From: Verrucomicrobia bacterium UBA1200
GTDB taxonomy: Bacteria; Verrucomicrobiota; Kiritimatiellia; RFP12; UBA1067
DNA length: 58,237 bases
Reading direction: 5' to 3'
Assembly: GCA_002309765.1 (NCBI GenBank)
Contig: DBXY01000062.1
Span: 13,887 to 72,123 of the forward strand
The position numbers were made by a program, and so were the translations under genes. The number at the start of each line of letters is the position of its first letter. The first letter of the stretch is position 1. The notes under the pieces were generated by a model that saw only the letters and a list, made by a program, of their open reading frames with translations, searched no databases and was not told the DNA's origin. Positions 1-9,072 of this stretch are shown here, one piece after another.

Positions 1-1323
1 GCGAGCTACGCGTTCAACAAGTCGCATGCCGTGTGCTACGCCTGGGTGGCGTACCAGACGGGTTACATGAAAGCCCACTTCCCGGCCGAATTCATGTGCG
101 CCCAAATCTCCTCGGAAATCGGGAACTTCGACAAACTCCCCGGCTTTGTCGCAGAAGCGGCCGACATGGGGCTGGAGATCATGCCACCCGACATCAACAC
201 CGCCTACGCGCGCTTCTCCCCGGTAAGCGGCAAAAACGCCATCCTATACGGATTGGCGGGCGTAAAGGGCGTTGGGACCGCCGCCGCCGAGGCGATAGTA
301 GCCGAACGCGAGACCAACGGGCCGTTCAAGAGTTTTTCCGATTTCTGCGAGCGGATGGGAAACAACATCGTCAACAAACGGGTATTGGAATCGTTGGTCA
401 AGTGCGGGGCTTTCGACTCGCTCGGTATCCACCGCGCCAAGCTCTTCGGCAACATCGAGAACGTGATGAAATGGGCGGCCAAGCGCCGGGATGAAAAGGC
501 CAGCGGGCAGGGAAACCTCTTTGACGCCTTTGCCGATGACATCGGGGCGGACGCCAGCGATTGCGATCTGGAAGACATCCCGCCGTGGAGCGACAATCTC
601 GCGTTGCAGTATGAGCGCGAACTGGCGGGCATATACATCAGCGGGCATCCGCTGGAGCGCTACCACCCGTTAATCGCGAGCTTCCAAACCCGGTCGCTCG
701 CCAACCTGAAAGAACTTTCCGGCGATTGTGACGTCCGGGTGGTCGGTTTGGCCGACACGGTGACAATCAAGAACAGCAGAAAGGACGGTCGCCCATTCGC
801 CATACTTACCCTCGACACCACGGAAACCACCATCGAGGTGCTGGTGTGGTCCGACGTTTTCGCCAAATACTCCGGAGCGTGCGTAAAGGACGCGGCGTTG
901 CTGGTGTGCGGGCAATTGCAAAAACGGCAGTCGACCGGCAATGACTCCGACCAGAAAGTAAGCCTCTCGGCCCGGGAAATCTATCCGCTGGCCGAAGCGC
1001 CGCGGCTATTCGGCACCAAAGTGTCGGTATCGATAAAAGCCAACGACACGGGGGTAATGGAAAATATCGACCGGGTACGGAAACTTACCAAAACCTACCC
1101 CGGCGCGATGCCGCTGGAACTGCGGCTTATCTACCCCGACCGCAAAATAACCATAGCGGCCGGGCAGGAATACGCGGTAGATCCCGCGACCGCCGCCGAC
1201 GGCAAGCCCGGCGAAGACTTTGTGTCGGGTGCGGAGCAACTGCTGGGACGCAACAGCGTCCGGATCATAGCCCGTCCGGAAATTTACCGCGAACGCAAAT
1301 CCCGGGAATGGAGCAGAAACTGA
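1..1323 (+). CDS. dnaE: DNA polymerase III alpha subunit, C-terminal part (5' end outside window)
   Basis: The reading frame is open from base 1, so only the last 440 or so residues of the replicative polymerase are present. The first residues (SYAFNKSHA, then YAWVAYQTGYMKAHFP) match the end of the polymerase/fingers region of bacterial DnaE. A helix-hairpin-helix region follows (FSDFCERMG, VNKRVLESLVKCGAFD), then the beta-clamp-proximal GHPLERY segment. An OB-fold comes next (VRVVGLADTVTIKNSRKDGRPFA), and then the poorly conserved tail. The protein is cytoplasmic and makes DNA as part of the Pol III holoenzyme. The stop at 1321-1323 is followed by a short gap. The family call is secure; the missing N-terminus (PHP and catalytic aspartates) cannot be checked here. 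Confidence 0.95.
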   Translation, partial: ASYAFNKSHAVCYAWVAYQTGYMKAHFPAEFMCAQISSEIGNFDKLPGFVAEAADMGLEIMPPDINTAYARFSPVSGKNAILYGLAGVKGVGTAAAEAIVAERETNGPFKSFSDFCERMGNNIVNKRVLESLVKCGAFDSLGIHRAKLFGNIENVMKWAAKRRDEKASGQGNLFDAFADDIGADASDCDLEDIPPWSDNLALQYERELAGIYISGHPLERYHPLIASFQTRSLANLKELSGDCDVRVVGLADTVTIKNSRKDGRPFAILTLDTTETTIEVLVWSDVFAKYSGACVKDAALLVCGQLQKRQSTGNDSDQKVSLSAREIYPLAEAPRLFGTKVSVSIKANDTGVMENIDRVRKLTKTYPGAMPLELRLIYPDRKITIAAGQEYAVDPATAADGKPGEDFVSGAEQLLGRNSVRIIARPEIYRERKSREWSRN

Positions 1324-1382
1324 TCTTCTAAACGAGAATCTTTGGATTAATTGCCCATTAATGCTGTCAACCGAAATCTGCC

Positions 1383-1748
1383 ATGGAAGCAACAGACAAC
1401 AATAACAATTGCCAAATCGACGGTGGTCAGAACGTAAAGACCCAAACATCGCACCATGATTCCGCAATTCCACCTCCATGGCGTAGCCGTTGGTATTCCG
1501 GAGCAAAACGGTTAGGCATTGCCACCTTGGTCACACCGCTTCTTATTCTTTATGATTATTTTTGTTTCAGTCAAGGGGTATTGAGCCTTTTTTTGATTTT
1601 TTTACCGGTTTTCGCAATAATCTGGGGTATTGTCGCCCCAGCATCTTATGACCAAGGTCCTTCAACAAGAGCCAAGATCGGTGTCGCGATGTTCGGCTCA
1701 GTTTGCCTTTATTTCTTATGGAACATATACCTGTATTTATTTAAATAA
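1383..1748 (+). CDS. small hydrophobic protein, unknown function
   Basis: This 121-residue ORF has a polar N-terminal 45 residues rich in Asn/Gln and then two or three hydrophobic segments (about residues 50-65, 66-86 and 103-120), so it is probably an inner-membrane protein. I do not recognise the family. Base composition is clearly lower in GC than its neighbours, with many TTT, AAT and TTA codons, which suggests recent acquisition or weak selection. There is no convincing Shine-Dalgarno sequence before the ATG. The protein may be a minor species-specific gene; it is kept because the frame is open, the hydrophobic pattern is coherent and no better ORF covers the stretch. Confidence 0.45.
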   Translation: MEATDNNNNCQIDGGQNVKTQTSHHDSAIPPPWRSRWYSGAKRLGIATLVTPLLILYDYFCFSQGVLSLFLIFLPVFAIIWGIVAPASYDQGPSTRAKIGVAMFGSVCLYFLWNIYLYLFK

Positions 1749-1886
1749 AAAAGGGCTTTAAAGGAAAAAATCAAACTTTCCTAAATTCTGACTTGCTTTT
1801 TGCGCCCAAATAGGGCAATATATTTTTTCCTTTTTTAGGAGAAGGAAGGTTAGAGTTTACCCCACAGTAAGGTTTGGAGGAGTTTC

Positions 1887-2129
1887 ATGGGTACTGGCCG
1901 CACACTGAATAAGAATCCGCGCACCCGCCCGATCAAGAGCGTTGGCGAGAAGGCCCGCCGCTCCAAGGCGCAGCGCGCCCGCTTGGTTAAGTTCGGAATG
2001 GACGAGGCGGTGGTCGCCAAAATGCAGACCGAAGATGTCCGCCGGATGGTTCAGCGTCCCGCCGAGGTCAAGAAAGCTTTGGCCAAGGCCGCCGCTAAGG
2101 CTGCGGCGGAAACCGCCGCGTCCGAATAA
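1887..2129 (+). CDS. small highly basic protein (PVC-type small basic protein candidate)
   Basis: This 80-residue protein begins MGTGRTLNKNPRTRPI, is very rich in Lys and Arg in its first half, and ends in an alanine-rich helix (AKAAAKAAAETAASE). A GGAG-type Shine-Dalgarno (ggaggag) lies 5 bases before the ATG. Size, charge and a stand-alone transcription unit with its own terminator fit the small basic proteins reported across Verrucomicrobia, Lentisphaerae and Chlamydiae, which are suspected to contact rRNA. I could not align it convincingly residue by residue, so the family link is inference. A nucleic-acid-binding role is the most that the composition supports. Confidence 0.75.
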   Translation: MGTGRTLNKNPRTRPIKSVGEKARRSKAQRARLVKFGMDEAVVAKMQTEDVRRMVQRPAEVKKALAKAAAKAAAETAASE

Positions 2130-2156
2130 CGGTAACGGCGCGATGACGCGATGAAG

Positions 2157-2198
2157 AAGCCCGAAGTTGTCCGCAGCGGACGCTTTTGGGCTTTTTCC
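2157..2198 (+). terminator. intrinsic terminator after the small basic protein gene
   Basis: Outer arms AAGCCC and GGGCTT enclose an inner GTCC-gcagc-GGAC hairpin, and the structure is followed directly by a T-rich run (tttttcctttttcc). It lies 28 bases downstream of the stop at 2129, so it ends that short transcript before the promoter of the DUF481 gene. Confidence 0.8.
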
Positions 2199-2208
2199 TT
2201 TTTCCTGC

Positions 2209-2237
2209 TTGATAATGGCGGGATTTTGTTTTATACT
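2209..2237 (+). promoter_or_regulatory. sigma70-like promoter of the DUF481 gene
   Basis: A -35 box TTGATA (2209-2214) and a -10 box TATACT (2232-2237) are separated by 17 bases. The predicted start near 2244 gives a leader of about 28 bases with a strong Shine-Dalgarno AAAGGAGGG at 2257-2265, just before the ATG at 2272. Confidence 0.7.
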
Positions 2238-2271
2238 GTGAAGCAGTTTTTTCATTCAAAGGAGGGTTCTT

Positions 2272-3288
2272 ATGCGTAAATTGTGTGGTTTACTGATGGC
2301 TGGGGTTTCAGCGCTGACCGTTTTCAGCGTGAATGCCGACCAGGTGACATTGAAGAATGGCGACAAACTGACCGGTACGGTTAAATCCGTCGAAGGCGGC
2401 AAGATGACTTTCGATTCCCCCTTGCTAAGCACGGTCACCATTAAGATGGACGACATCTCGACCTTCACGACCGAGAAGCCGATTGACATCGTGGTGAAAA
2501 AAGGCGAGAGCGAGCAGAAGGTTTCCGTGACCGCGTTCGGCTCCGAGGCGGGCAAAATCGCCGCGGCCGACGGCACGGTCTATTCTTTCGCCGATATCGC
2601 GAAAATCAACCCGCCGCCGGTGAAGTGGACCGGTAACGTGAGCGCCGGCGCGACCGTCGCCCGCGGCAACACCCACAGCGAAACGGCCACCGCGATGTTC
2701 GACGCTTCCCGCCGAACCGACAATGACCGTACTTCGGCGTACGGCGGATACTACTTCGCCCGCGAGCGCGACAACGCCACCCACCGCGACGACACTTCGG
2801 CGGACAATTGGTTCCTGAAGGGGCAGTATGACTACTTCCTCTCTAAGAAGAGCTACCTCTACGGCTCGCTGAAGTATGAGAAAGACCGCATCGCCCACTT
2901 GGACAAGCGCTTCACCCCGGGCGTCGGTTACGGCTACCAGTGGATCGAGCGCGCCGACCTGAACTTCAACACCGAGTTCGGCGGTTCGTGGATCTATGAA
3001 AAGTACACCGATCCCACCGAGACCCGCAAATACATGGCCCTACGCGCCGCATACCATGTGGACAAGACCCTCAGCGACAAAGTCAAGGTCTATCACAACT
3101 TGGAGTACATCCCGAGCCTGGAGTACATCGACAACATGCTGATCAACGCCGACGCCGGTCTGCAGGCGACCATCACCGCCCGCCTCGCGTTGGACTTCAA
3201 GGCGATTCTGGCCTACAACTCCAACCCGGCCGCGGGTATGGACAAGTTGGACACCCGTTACATCACCGCTCTCACCTGGAAGTTCTAA
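2272..3288 (+). CDS. DUF481-family outer-membrane beta-barrel protein
   Basis: This is a 338-residue exported protein. A signal peptide of about 22 residues ends in SVNA before DQVTLKNGDKLTG. The N-terminal 100 residues are the small beta domain usual in these proteins (LKNGDKLTGTVKSVEGG, DDISTFTTEKP). From about residue 118 (VKWTGNVSAGATVARGNT) the sequence alternates aromatic and polar residues, typical of the YdiY/DUF481 barrel, and it ends in ITALTWKF with the terminal Phe expected for BAM-dependent insertion. The function of DUF481 proteins is not well established; a salt-induced outer-membrane role is known for some. Its own promoter and RBS precede it, and aspS follows after 32 bases. 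Confidence 0.85.
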   Translation: MRKLCGLLMAGVSALTVFSVNADQVTLKNGDKLTGTVKSVEGGKMTFDSPLLSTVTIKMDDISTFTTEKPIDIVVKKGESEQKVSVTAFGSEAGKIAAADGTVYSFADIAKINPPPVKWTGNVSAGATVARGNTHSETATAMFDASRRTDNDRTSAYGGYYFARERDNATHRDDTSADNWFLKGQYDYFLSKKSYLYGSLKYEKDRIAHLDKRFTPGVGYGYQWIERADLNFNTEFGGSWIYEKYTDPTETRKYMALRAAYHVDKTLSDKVKVYHNLEYIPSLEYIDNMLINADAGLQATITARLALDFKAILAYNSNPAAGMDKLDTRYITALTWKF

Positions 3289-3320
3289 TTCCAAGAGCCG
3301 GTTAAGAGGTTATAAAGCCG

Positions 3321-5114
3321 ATGCACCCGTTTCGCACCCATAATTGCAGTCAACTCCGCGCGTCCGACGCCGGAACCACCGCCAAACTGTCCGGTTGGGT
3401 TTTCCGTATGCGCGACCACGGGGGAATCCTGTTCATCGACCTGCGCGACCATTACGGGTTGACGCAGGTGGTGATCCACCCTAGCCGCCCGTTCTTCGAG
3501 CAGATGAGCCACGCCAAGTTGGAGACCGTTATCACGGTCACCGGCGTGGTCACCCTGCGCGAACCGGAAACGATCAACCCGGATCTGGCGACCGGCGAAG
3601 TGGAACTGGTGGCGAACGAGTGCGTCGTCGAGACGACGGCGGACCAATCCCCGCTCTACATTCCCGGCGAGCCGGACGAGAGCGAGGATCTCCGCCTAAA
3701 GTACCGTTTCCTCGACCTTCGCCGCGAAGGGCTGCACCGCAACATTCTGCTGCGCTCGAAGGTTATCGCCTTCCTGCGCCAGCAGATGTGGGCGCACGGG
3801 TTCAACGAGTATCAAACCCCGATTCTGACCTGCTCGTCCCCGGAAGGAGCGCGCGACTACCTCGTGCCGTCCCGCGTCCACCGCGGCAAGTTCTATGCGC
3901 TGCCCCAAGCGCCGCAGCTGTTCAAGCAACTGCTGATGGTCGCCGGGTTCGACCGCTATTTCCAGATCGCGCCGTGCTTCCGCGATGAGGACGCGCGCGC
4001 CGACCGCTCGCCCGGCGAGTTCTACCAGCTCGACATCGAGATGTCGTTCGTCACGCAAGACGAAATCTTCGCGGTGGTTGAAGACGTGATCAGCAAGACG
4101 TTCGCCGAGTTCTCCAACCGCCCGATCACCCCCGCGCCGTGGCCTCGCATCCCGTACCGCGAGTCGATGATGAAATACGGCTCGGACAAGCCGGATCTCC
4201 GCATCCCGCTGGAATACGTCTGCCTCAACGACCTGTTCCGCGACAGCGGTTTCAAAGCGTTCGCCTCCACCGTCGCCAAAGGCGGCGTGGTCAAGGGTCT
4301 GCGCGTTCCGGGCATCGTTGGCGTCCAGTCCCGCAGCTGGTTTGACAAACGCGAGGCGTTCGCCAAGGAAAACGGCGGCAAAGGCCTGGGTTACGTGATG
4401 TGGACCAAAGAGGGCGAGTTCAAAGGACCAATCGCCAAGTTCATGTCCGAAGACGAGATCAACCAGCTCAAGCAGCTCACCGGTCTCCAACCGGGCGACG
4501 CGCTATTCTTTGTGGCGGACACCGCCGCCGTGGCGCACCCGTTGTCCGGCAAGATCCGTCTGGACATTGCCCACTCGCTCGATTTGGGCGAGAAGAACGT
4601 CTATAAATTCTGCTGGATTGTCGATTTCCCGATGTTCGAGCAGGATCCCGAAACCGGCGCGACCGTATTTTCCCACAATCCTTTCTCCATGCCGCAGGGC
4701 GGCATGGACGCACTGCTCAACAAAGATCCGTTGGATATCCTCGCCTACCAGTACGACGTGGTTTGCAACGGCATTGAGCTTTCCTCCGGCGCTATCCGCA
4801 ACCACTTGCCGGAAATCATGTACAAGGCGTTTGAAATCGCAGGCTACGACCACAGCGTGGTGGAGGAAAAGTTCTCCTGCCTGTTGAACGCCTTCCACTA
4901 CGGCGCCCCGCCGCACGGCGGCATCGCGCCCGGTGTCGACCGCATGGTCATGCTGTTGGCGGACGCGGAAAACATCCGTGAGGTCATTGCCTTCCCGATG
5001 AACCAGAAGGCACAAGACCTGATGATGAACGCGCCGTCGGAGGTCACCGAAAAACAACTGCGAGAACTGCACATCAAGGTGCGAGGCACCGACGTTGCCC
5101 CCGCCCAACAATAG
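3321..5114 (+). CDS. aspS: aspartyl-tRNA synthetase, probably non-discriminating
   Basis: This 597-residue class II synthetase charges tRNA(Asp). An N-terminal OB anticodon-binding domain (about 1-105) is followed by the catalytic core with motif 2 (CFRDEDARADRSPGEFYQLD), a bacterial-type GAD insertion in the middle, and motif 3 (GIAPGVDRMVMLL). Length is normal for the bacterial enzyme. In the anticodon domain the residue after RMRD is His33, where discriminating enzymes such as E. coli carry Leu. His at this place is associated with enzymes that also charge tRNA(Asn) and then need the GatCAB amidotransferase. That substrate inference is moderate. A purine-rich AAGAGG lies 10 bases before the ATG. 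Confidence 0.96.
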   Translation: MHPFRTHNCSQLRASDAGTTAKLSGWVFRMRDHGGILFIDLRDHYGLTQVVIHPSRPFFEQMSHAKLETVITVTGVVTLREPETINPDLATGEVELVANECVVETTADQSPLYIPGEPDESEDLRLKYRFLDLRREGLHRNILLRSKVIAFLRQQMWAHGFNEYQTPILTCSSPEGARDYLVPSRVHRGKFYALPQAPQLFKQLLMVAGFDRYFQIAPCFRDEDARADRSPGEFYQLDIEMSFVTQDEIFAVVEDVISKTFAEFSNRPITPAPWPRIPYRESMMKYGSDKPDLRIPLEYVCLNDLFRDSGFKAFASTVAKGGVVKGLRVPGIVGVQSRSWFDKREAFAKENGGKGLGYVMWTKEGEFKGPIAKFMSEDEINQLKQLTGLQPGDALFFVADTAAVAHPLSGKIRLDIAHSLDLGEKNVYKFCWIVDFPMFEQDPETGATVFSHNPFSMPQGGMDALLNKDPLDILAYQYDVVCNGIELSSGAIRNHLPEIMYKAFEIAGYDHSVVEEKFSCLLNAFHYGAPPHGGIAPGVDRMVMLLADAENIREVIAFPMNQKAQDLMMNAPSEVTEKQLRELHIKVRGTDVAPAQQ

Positions 5115-5160
5115 CAGTTTTTAAATCCGGGCGGCGGTTGCCACCGCCCGAAAGGCCGCC

Positions 5161-6090
5161 ATGTTGACGGACATCGAATTCGACATCACCCCGGAACAGG
5201 CCGGCATCAGACTGGACAATGCGCTGCTTGCGCATTGTCCTTCTTCTTCCCGCGCCGAGTGCCGACGGGCGATTGAGCATGGCAGGGTATTGGTGAACCG
5301 CCACACTTGCCCCAAAGGGGCCAAGTTGCGCCCCGGCGACCGAATACAAGTGTTGCGGCTGGACGAAACTTCCGACCTCCGGCCAACCCCCAACCACGAT
5401 CTCCCGGTGCGGGTGGTCTATGAGGACGAAGCGTTAATCGCCGCGGACAAGCCCGCCGGAATGCCGGTGCAACCGCTCTCCGGAGACGAAACCGGCTCAC
5501 TGATGAACGGGCTGGTGGCGCGGTTTCCGGAATTGGCGGCGGTCGGCGACGAGCCTTTGATGGCGGGTGCACTGCACCGGATTGACTCCGGTACTTCCGG
5601 ACTGGTGCTGGCAGCACGTACCAATGCGGCATTCACCGAAATGCGCCGGCAATTCGCCGCCCGCGAAGTCGCCAAAATCTACCTGGCCATCGTGGAAGGC
5701 GCGGTGTCGAAACCCGGGCGGCTTGAGCACAACCTCGCGCACTTGCCCCACCGGTCGGCATGTAAAATGGCAGATGCCCGAATGCTCAGCAAACCCGGCC
5801 GCATTTTCCACGCCGTTACCGAATTCCGTCCGATCCGCAGCGTCGGTTCCGCCACCCTGCTGGAGGTTGCCATCCGTACCGGAGTCACCCACCAAATCCG
5901 GGCGCAGCTCGCTCTGGCCGGCATCCCCATCATCAACGATACCCTTTACGGCGCCAAACCGGTTGCCGGTATGACCGGACACCTGCTCCACGCCTTATCG
6001 GTCGAATTTAAGCACCCGGTATCCGGCGTACAATGCAAAATCGCCACCGGTTTTCCCGAACGGTTCAACCTTGGGGGGGTATCCGCATGA
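5161..6090 (+). CDS. RluA-family 23S/tRNA pseudouridine synthase with S4 domain
   Basis: The 309-residue enzyme isomerises uridine to pseudouridine in RNA. Residues about 10-65 form an S4 RNA-binding domain (RLDNALLAHCP, RRAIEHGRVLVN). The catalytic domain has the ALHRIDSGTSGLVLAA block, where the Asp after HRI is the expected catalytic residue, and the THQIRAQLALAGIPIINDTLYG block typical of RluA/RluD-type proteins. The closest type (RluC, RluD or TruC) cannot be fixed by eye. A G+C-rich hairpin (arms CGGGCGG and CCGCCCG, 5128-5150) sits between aspS and the RBS, ending 10 bases before the ATG. The last four bases overlap the start of the next gene (ATGA), so translation is probably coupled. 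Confidence 0.92.
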   Translation: MLTDIEFDITPEQAGIRLDNALLAHCPSSSRAECRRAIEHGRVLVNRHTCPKGAKLRPGDRIQVLRLDETSDLRPTPNHDLPVRVVYEDEALIAADKPAGMPVQPLSGDETGSLMNGLVARFPELAAVGDEPLMAGALHRIDSGTSGLVLAARTNAAFTEMRRQFAAREVAKIYLAIVEGAVSKPGRLEHNLAHLPHRSACKMADARMLSKPGRIFHAVTEFRPIRSVGSATLLEVAIRTGVTHQIRAQLALAGIPIINDTLYGAKPVAGMTGHLLHALSVEFKHPVSGVQCKIATGFPERFNLGGVSA

Positions 6091-6803
6091 ACCGCATCCT
6101 GACTCTGGAACAGGCGGCACGGCACATTCAGTTCGACGCCCGCGAATTGCTGCATCTGGCGCAACGGGGCGAAATTGCGTCCCGCCGGCGTGGCGACGAA
6201 TACTTTTTCGAACACCAGGTTATCGACGAGTGGGCGCAGCGGCATCTGATGTCCCAGCCCGCGAAATTCCTCCGGCTGCGCCACCGCGACGCCATGCGCC
6301 AGGCGCGTAAAAGTATCGAAGACGACCGCGTAATCGAGTCGCTCCTGAAACCGGAGTGGATTGACGCCGCCATGCCATCCCGCACCCGCCCCGGCGTAAT
6401 CCGCGACATGGTGGCGCTCGGTCTGCGCACCGAACTGCTGTATGACGACGTGGTACTGCAACAGGCGGTCGAAGAGCGTGAAGAGGTCGCCTCCACCGCC
6501 ATCGGCGAGGGCGCGGCGTTTCTTCACCCCCGCTTTCACGACCCCTACCTTGCCGCAGGCTCGTTCATCACTTTTGGCCGCACCGTGCGCCCGATCTTCT
6601 TCGGCGCGCCGGACGGGCTGACCACCGATCTGTTTTTCCTGATTTGCTGCGTAAACGACGTGGAACACATTCACGTGTTGGCCCGGCTGTGCCTGCTGAT
6701 GCACGGCACCGATCTCGCCGAGCAGTTGCGCGAAGCGCCGGACGCCAACGCCATCTACCAGTTGCTCACCGCAGCCGAAAAGGAGTTTCTGTCCACCCTT
6801 TAA
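6087..6803 (+). CDS. PTS EIIA (type 2/Ntr) domain fused to an N-terminal helix-turn-helix
   Basis: This is a 238-residue protein. The start chosen is the ATG overlapping the rluA-type stop (ATGA); an upstream in-frame start is less likely. Residues about 5-55 look like an excisionase/MerR-type DNA-binding helix-turn-helix (LTLEQAARHIQFDARELLHLA, then RRRGDEYFFEHQVIDEW). Residues about 80-238 match the fructose/mannitol/Ntr EIIA fold, with a probable phosphorylation site at His147 (GEGAAFLHPRF). No EIIB or EIIC gene is near, so the protein probably senses phosphate flux and regulates rather than transports. It lies 22 bases upstream of a PLP decarboxylase. The DNA-binding role is inferred from the fused domain. 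Confidence 0.85.
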   Translation: MNRILTLEQAARHIQFDARELLHLAQRGEIASRRRGDEYFFEHQVIDEWAQRHLMSQPAKFLRLRHRDAMRQARKSIEDDRVIESLLKPEWIDAAMPSRTRPGVIRDMVALGLRTELLYDDVVLQQAVEEREEVASTAIGEGAAFLHPRFHDPYLAAGSFITFGRTVRPIFFGAPDGLTTDLFFLICCVNDVEHIHVLARLCLLMHGTDLAEQLREAPDANAIYQLLTAAEKEFLSTL

Positions 6804-6825
6804 CCAATTTTTCCAAACGCCCCAC

Positions 6826-9072
6826 ATGAAGACCCTCTCATTCATCTACCTGATGCGGGACCAGCAAAACGCCGAAGATATCTGCGAAAATCTCTCCTGC
6901 GCCTTTACCGGGCTGTTCCGCACTTTTTACGTCTCGTCCTTCGCCAGCCCCCAAATGCCGCACGACTGCCCCGCCATCCGGGTGGTGCCGGTCCGGACGC
7001 TGGACGAACTGTTGAAGACCCTGTTTGTCGACGGCGCCGTACACAACGGCTTCCTGACCGACTCCGGGAAGGAGTGCGCCCTGTTTTTGATTGACGACCA
7101 CCTGCACTCCGGCAATACGCCGGAACCGTTGCCGTTCCATCAGGCGCGGGTGGACGGCTGGCCGCTGACCCGTTGGCTCGACACCTACTTCCCGGCGCAG
7201 CCGAAGATTGTGATCTCCTACGGGCGCTACCACGGCGACCACCTCGATTCGCTCTACTCGCGCTGGCTCTCCAAGCCCCACACCATTTTGGAAAACCTCA
7301 ACCAAGACGACGAACGGATGCAGCACCTGTTCCGTTCGCTCTGGGAACCGCAGTTCTGGCACTGCCTGTACAAATACGTCACCCAGGACGCGGGAGTGTC
7401 TTGGCACACCCCCGGCCACAACTCCGGCAACCTGTTCCAAAACTCAGTTTTTCTCAACGGATTCTGGGACGAGTTTTCCGACATGAGTTTCCGCTGCGAC
7501 CTGAGCGTGTCGGTGCATGCGCTGGGCGACCTCTCCAAACCGGAATCCCGCACCCCGCTGGCCAACGCGCAACGGCTCAGCGCGGAAATTTTCGGCGCTG
7601 CCCAAAGCTGCTACATCACCAACGGCTCCTCCACCGCGAACAAGGCGATGCTTACCACCTTGCTGCGGCCCGGCGAGTATGTGCTGCTCGACCGCAACTG
7701 CCACAAATCGGTCCACCACGCGATGGTCATGACCGGCGCCATACCCATCTACCTGCCGACCCGATTCAACACCCGGTTGGGACTGTGGGAACCAGTAGCG
7801 CTCTCCGATTTGCGCAATGCGATTTTGCGCCGTTACCCCGAAGCGAGGCGGCCGCGGGTGCTGATCCTCACCACCTGCACCTACGACGGAATCCTTTACC
7901 CGGTGTGGGAGATTGCCAAGCTTTGCGAATCCAAAGGCATGCTGTTCTACGCCGACGAAGCCTGGGCACCGTATTTAAGTTTCCACCCTTACTACACTTG
8001 GCAGGGCTCGGGCGGCGAAGTTCGCCGTTACAACGCCATACACGAATCATCGGGCGCCCATTTCGCGGTACACTCCATCCACAAAACCATGGCATCCTTC
8101 AGCCAGGGGTCGATGATCCACGTTTCCTTCCGTTTCAAGCGCCTGCTGGAAACCAAAGACGCGAAATGGGAGTGGCTGCGCAAACGCTTTTCATTCGAGG
8201 GGCGCGGCTCATACTCCAAATTCCGCCACAATCTCTACGAAGTGCTGCGCTACTGGCATTCCACCTCGCCGAATTATCCGATGCTTGCCACGCTCGACTG
8301 CGCCGGAGTGCAGATGCGGCTGGAAGGAATGAATTTGATCGAGGAGCGGCTGCGATGGATCGAAGCGTTCAAACAGCGCGTCGCCAAACTTTGCGGAAAA
8401 CCGGTGGAGGAGTGCTTTGTGGAACTCGAAGCGGTGGTCGGCGAACGGGCAGCGGAATACGTCCAAGCCGGATACATGCACGACCCGCTCAAAATGACCA
8501 TCTCGTTTAAGAACCCGGAGGTGTGCCGTAACTTCCAGCGGTTGCTCCACCGCAGTAAGATCCAGTGGGAAAAATCCACTCCGGTAACCATTCTTTTCCT
8601 GGTCACGATGGGCACTTGCGAGAGCCACTTCGAGTATCTCTACCATGTGATTATGCGGATGAAGGACGCCATCGGCATTCCGGATTCGGACAGTTATTTC
8701 GTTGACGCGACCCGCGCCGTCACCGGGCAGCCAGTAGTTAGCCCGCGCGATGCCGCGCTCTGCGACGGCGAACAGATCCCGTTGCGGCTGGCCGAGGGCC
8801 GGATCGCCTCGCAGTTGCTGGTGCCGTATCCGCCGGGCATCCCGCTATTCCTGCCCGGAGTGCGCATCACGCGGGAGATGATCGAAATAATCCAGACCGT
8901 CACCAAGAACGAGGGACCGGACGCGGTACACGGTTTGCTGATCCGCAATGGCGAAAACTACCTTGAAGTAATCCGCGAGGACGAGTACGACCAACTCCAG
9001 CAAACCGATGCCGAAGCGCTGGGAGCCGGAGTTCCGCCGAATGAAACCAGAACCCCACCAAGGAAATCCTAA
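6826..9072 (+). CDS. Orn/Lys/Arg decarboxylase-family PLP enzyme
   Basis: This 748-residue protein belongs to the large fold-type I amino acid decarboxylases. Residues 1-130 or so resemble the N-terminal receiver-like wing domain. The major domain starts around residue 195 (WHTPGHNSG). It carries the AQSCYITNGSSTANK phosphate-binding region, the TCTYDGILY and YADEAW motifs, and Lys420 in SIHKTMASFSQ as the probable PLP lysine. A C-terminal domain closes with PYPPGIPLFLPG. Whether it acts on arginine, lysine or ornithine is not clear. A LysE-type exporter gene two places downstream would fit export of a basic amino acid or amine. Its stop and the next ATG overlap (TAATG). Confidence 0.9.
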   Translation: MKTLSFIYLMRDQQNAEDICENLSCAFTGLFRTFYVSSFASPQMPHDCPAIRVVPVRTLDELLKTLFVDGAVHNGFLTDSGKECALFLIDDHLHSGNTPEPLPFHQARVDGWPLTRWLDTYFPAQPKIVISYGRYHGDHLDSLYSRWLSKPHTILENLNQDDERMQHLFRSLWEPQFWHCLYKYVTQDAGVSWHTPGHNSGNLFQNSVFLNGFWDEFSDMSFRCDLSVSVHALGDLSKPESRTPLANAQRLSAEIFGAAQSCYITNGSSTANKAMLTTLLRPGEYVLLDRNCHKSVHHAMVMTGAIPIYLPTRFNTRLGLWEPVALSDLRNAILRRYPEARRPRVLILTTCTYDGILYPVWEIAKLCESKGMLFYADEAWAPYLSFHPYYTWQGSGGEVRRYNAIHESSGAHFAVHSIHKTMASFSQGSMIHVSFRFKRLLETKDAKWEWLRKRFSFEGRGSYSKFRHNLYEVLRYWHSTSPNYPMLATLDCAGVQMRLEGMNLIEERLRWIEAFKQRVAKLCGKPVEECFVELEAVVGERAAEYVQAGYMHDPLKMTISFKNPEVCRNFQRLLHRSKIQWEKSTPVTILFLVTMGTCESHFEYLYHVIMRMKDAIGIPDSDSYFVDATRAVTGQPVVSPRDAALCDGEQIPLRLAEGRIASQLLVPYPPGIPLFLPGVRITREMIEIIQTVTKNEGPDAVHGLLIRNGENYLEVIREDEYDQLQQTDAEALGAGVPPNETRTPPRKS

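Noticed and set aside
3696..4490. 264-codon open frame on the - strand
   Set aside because: It lies wholly antisense to aspS, has no RBS and a composition dictated by the opposite strand.
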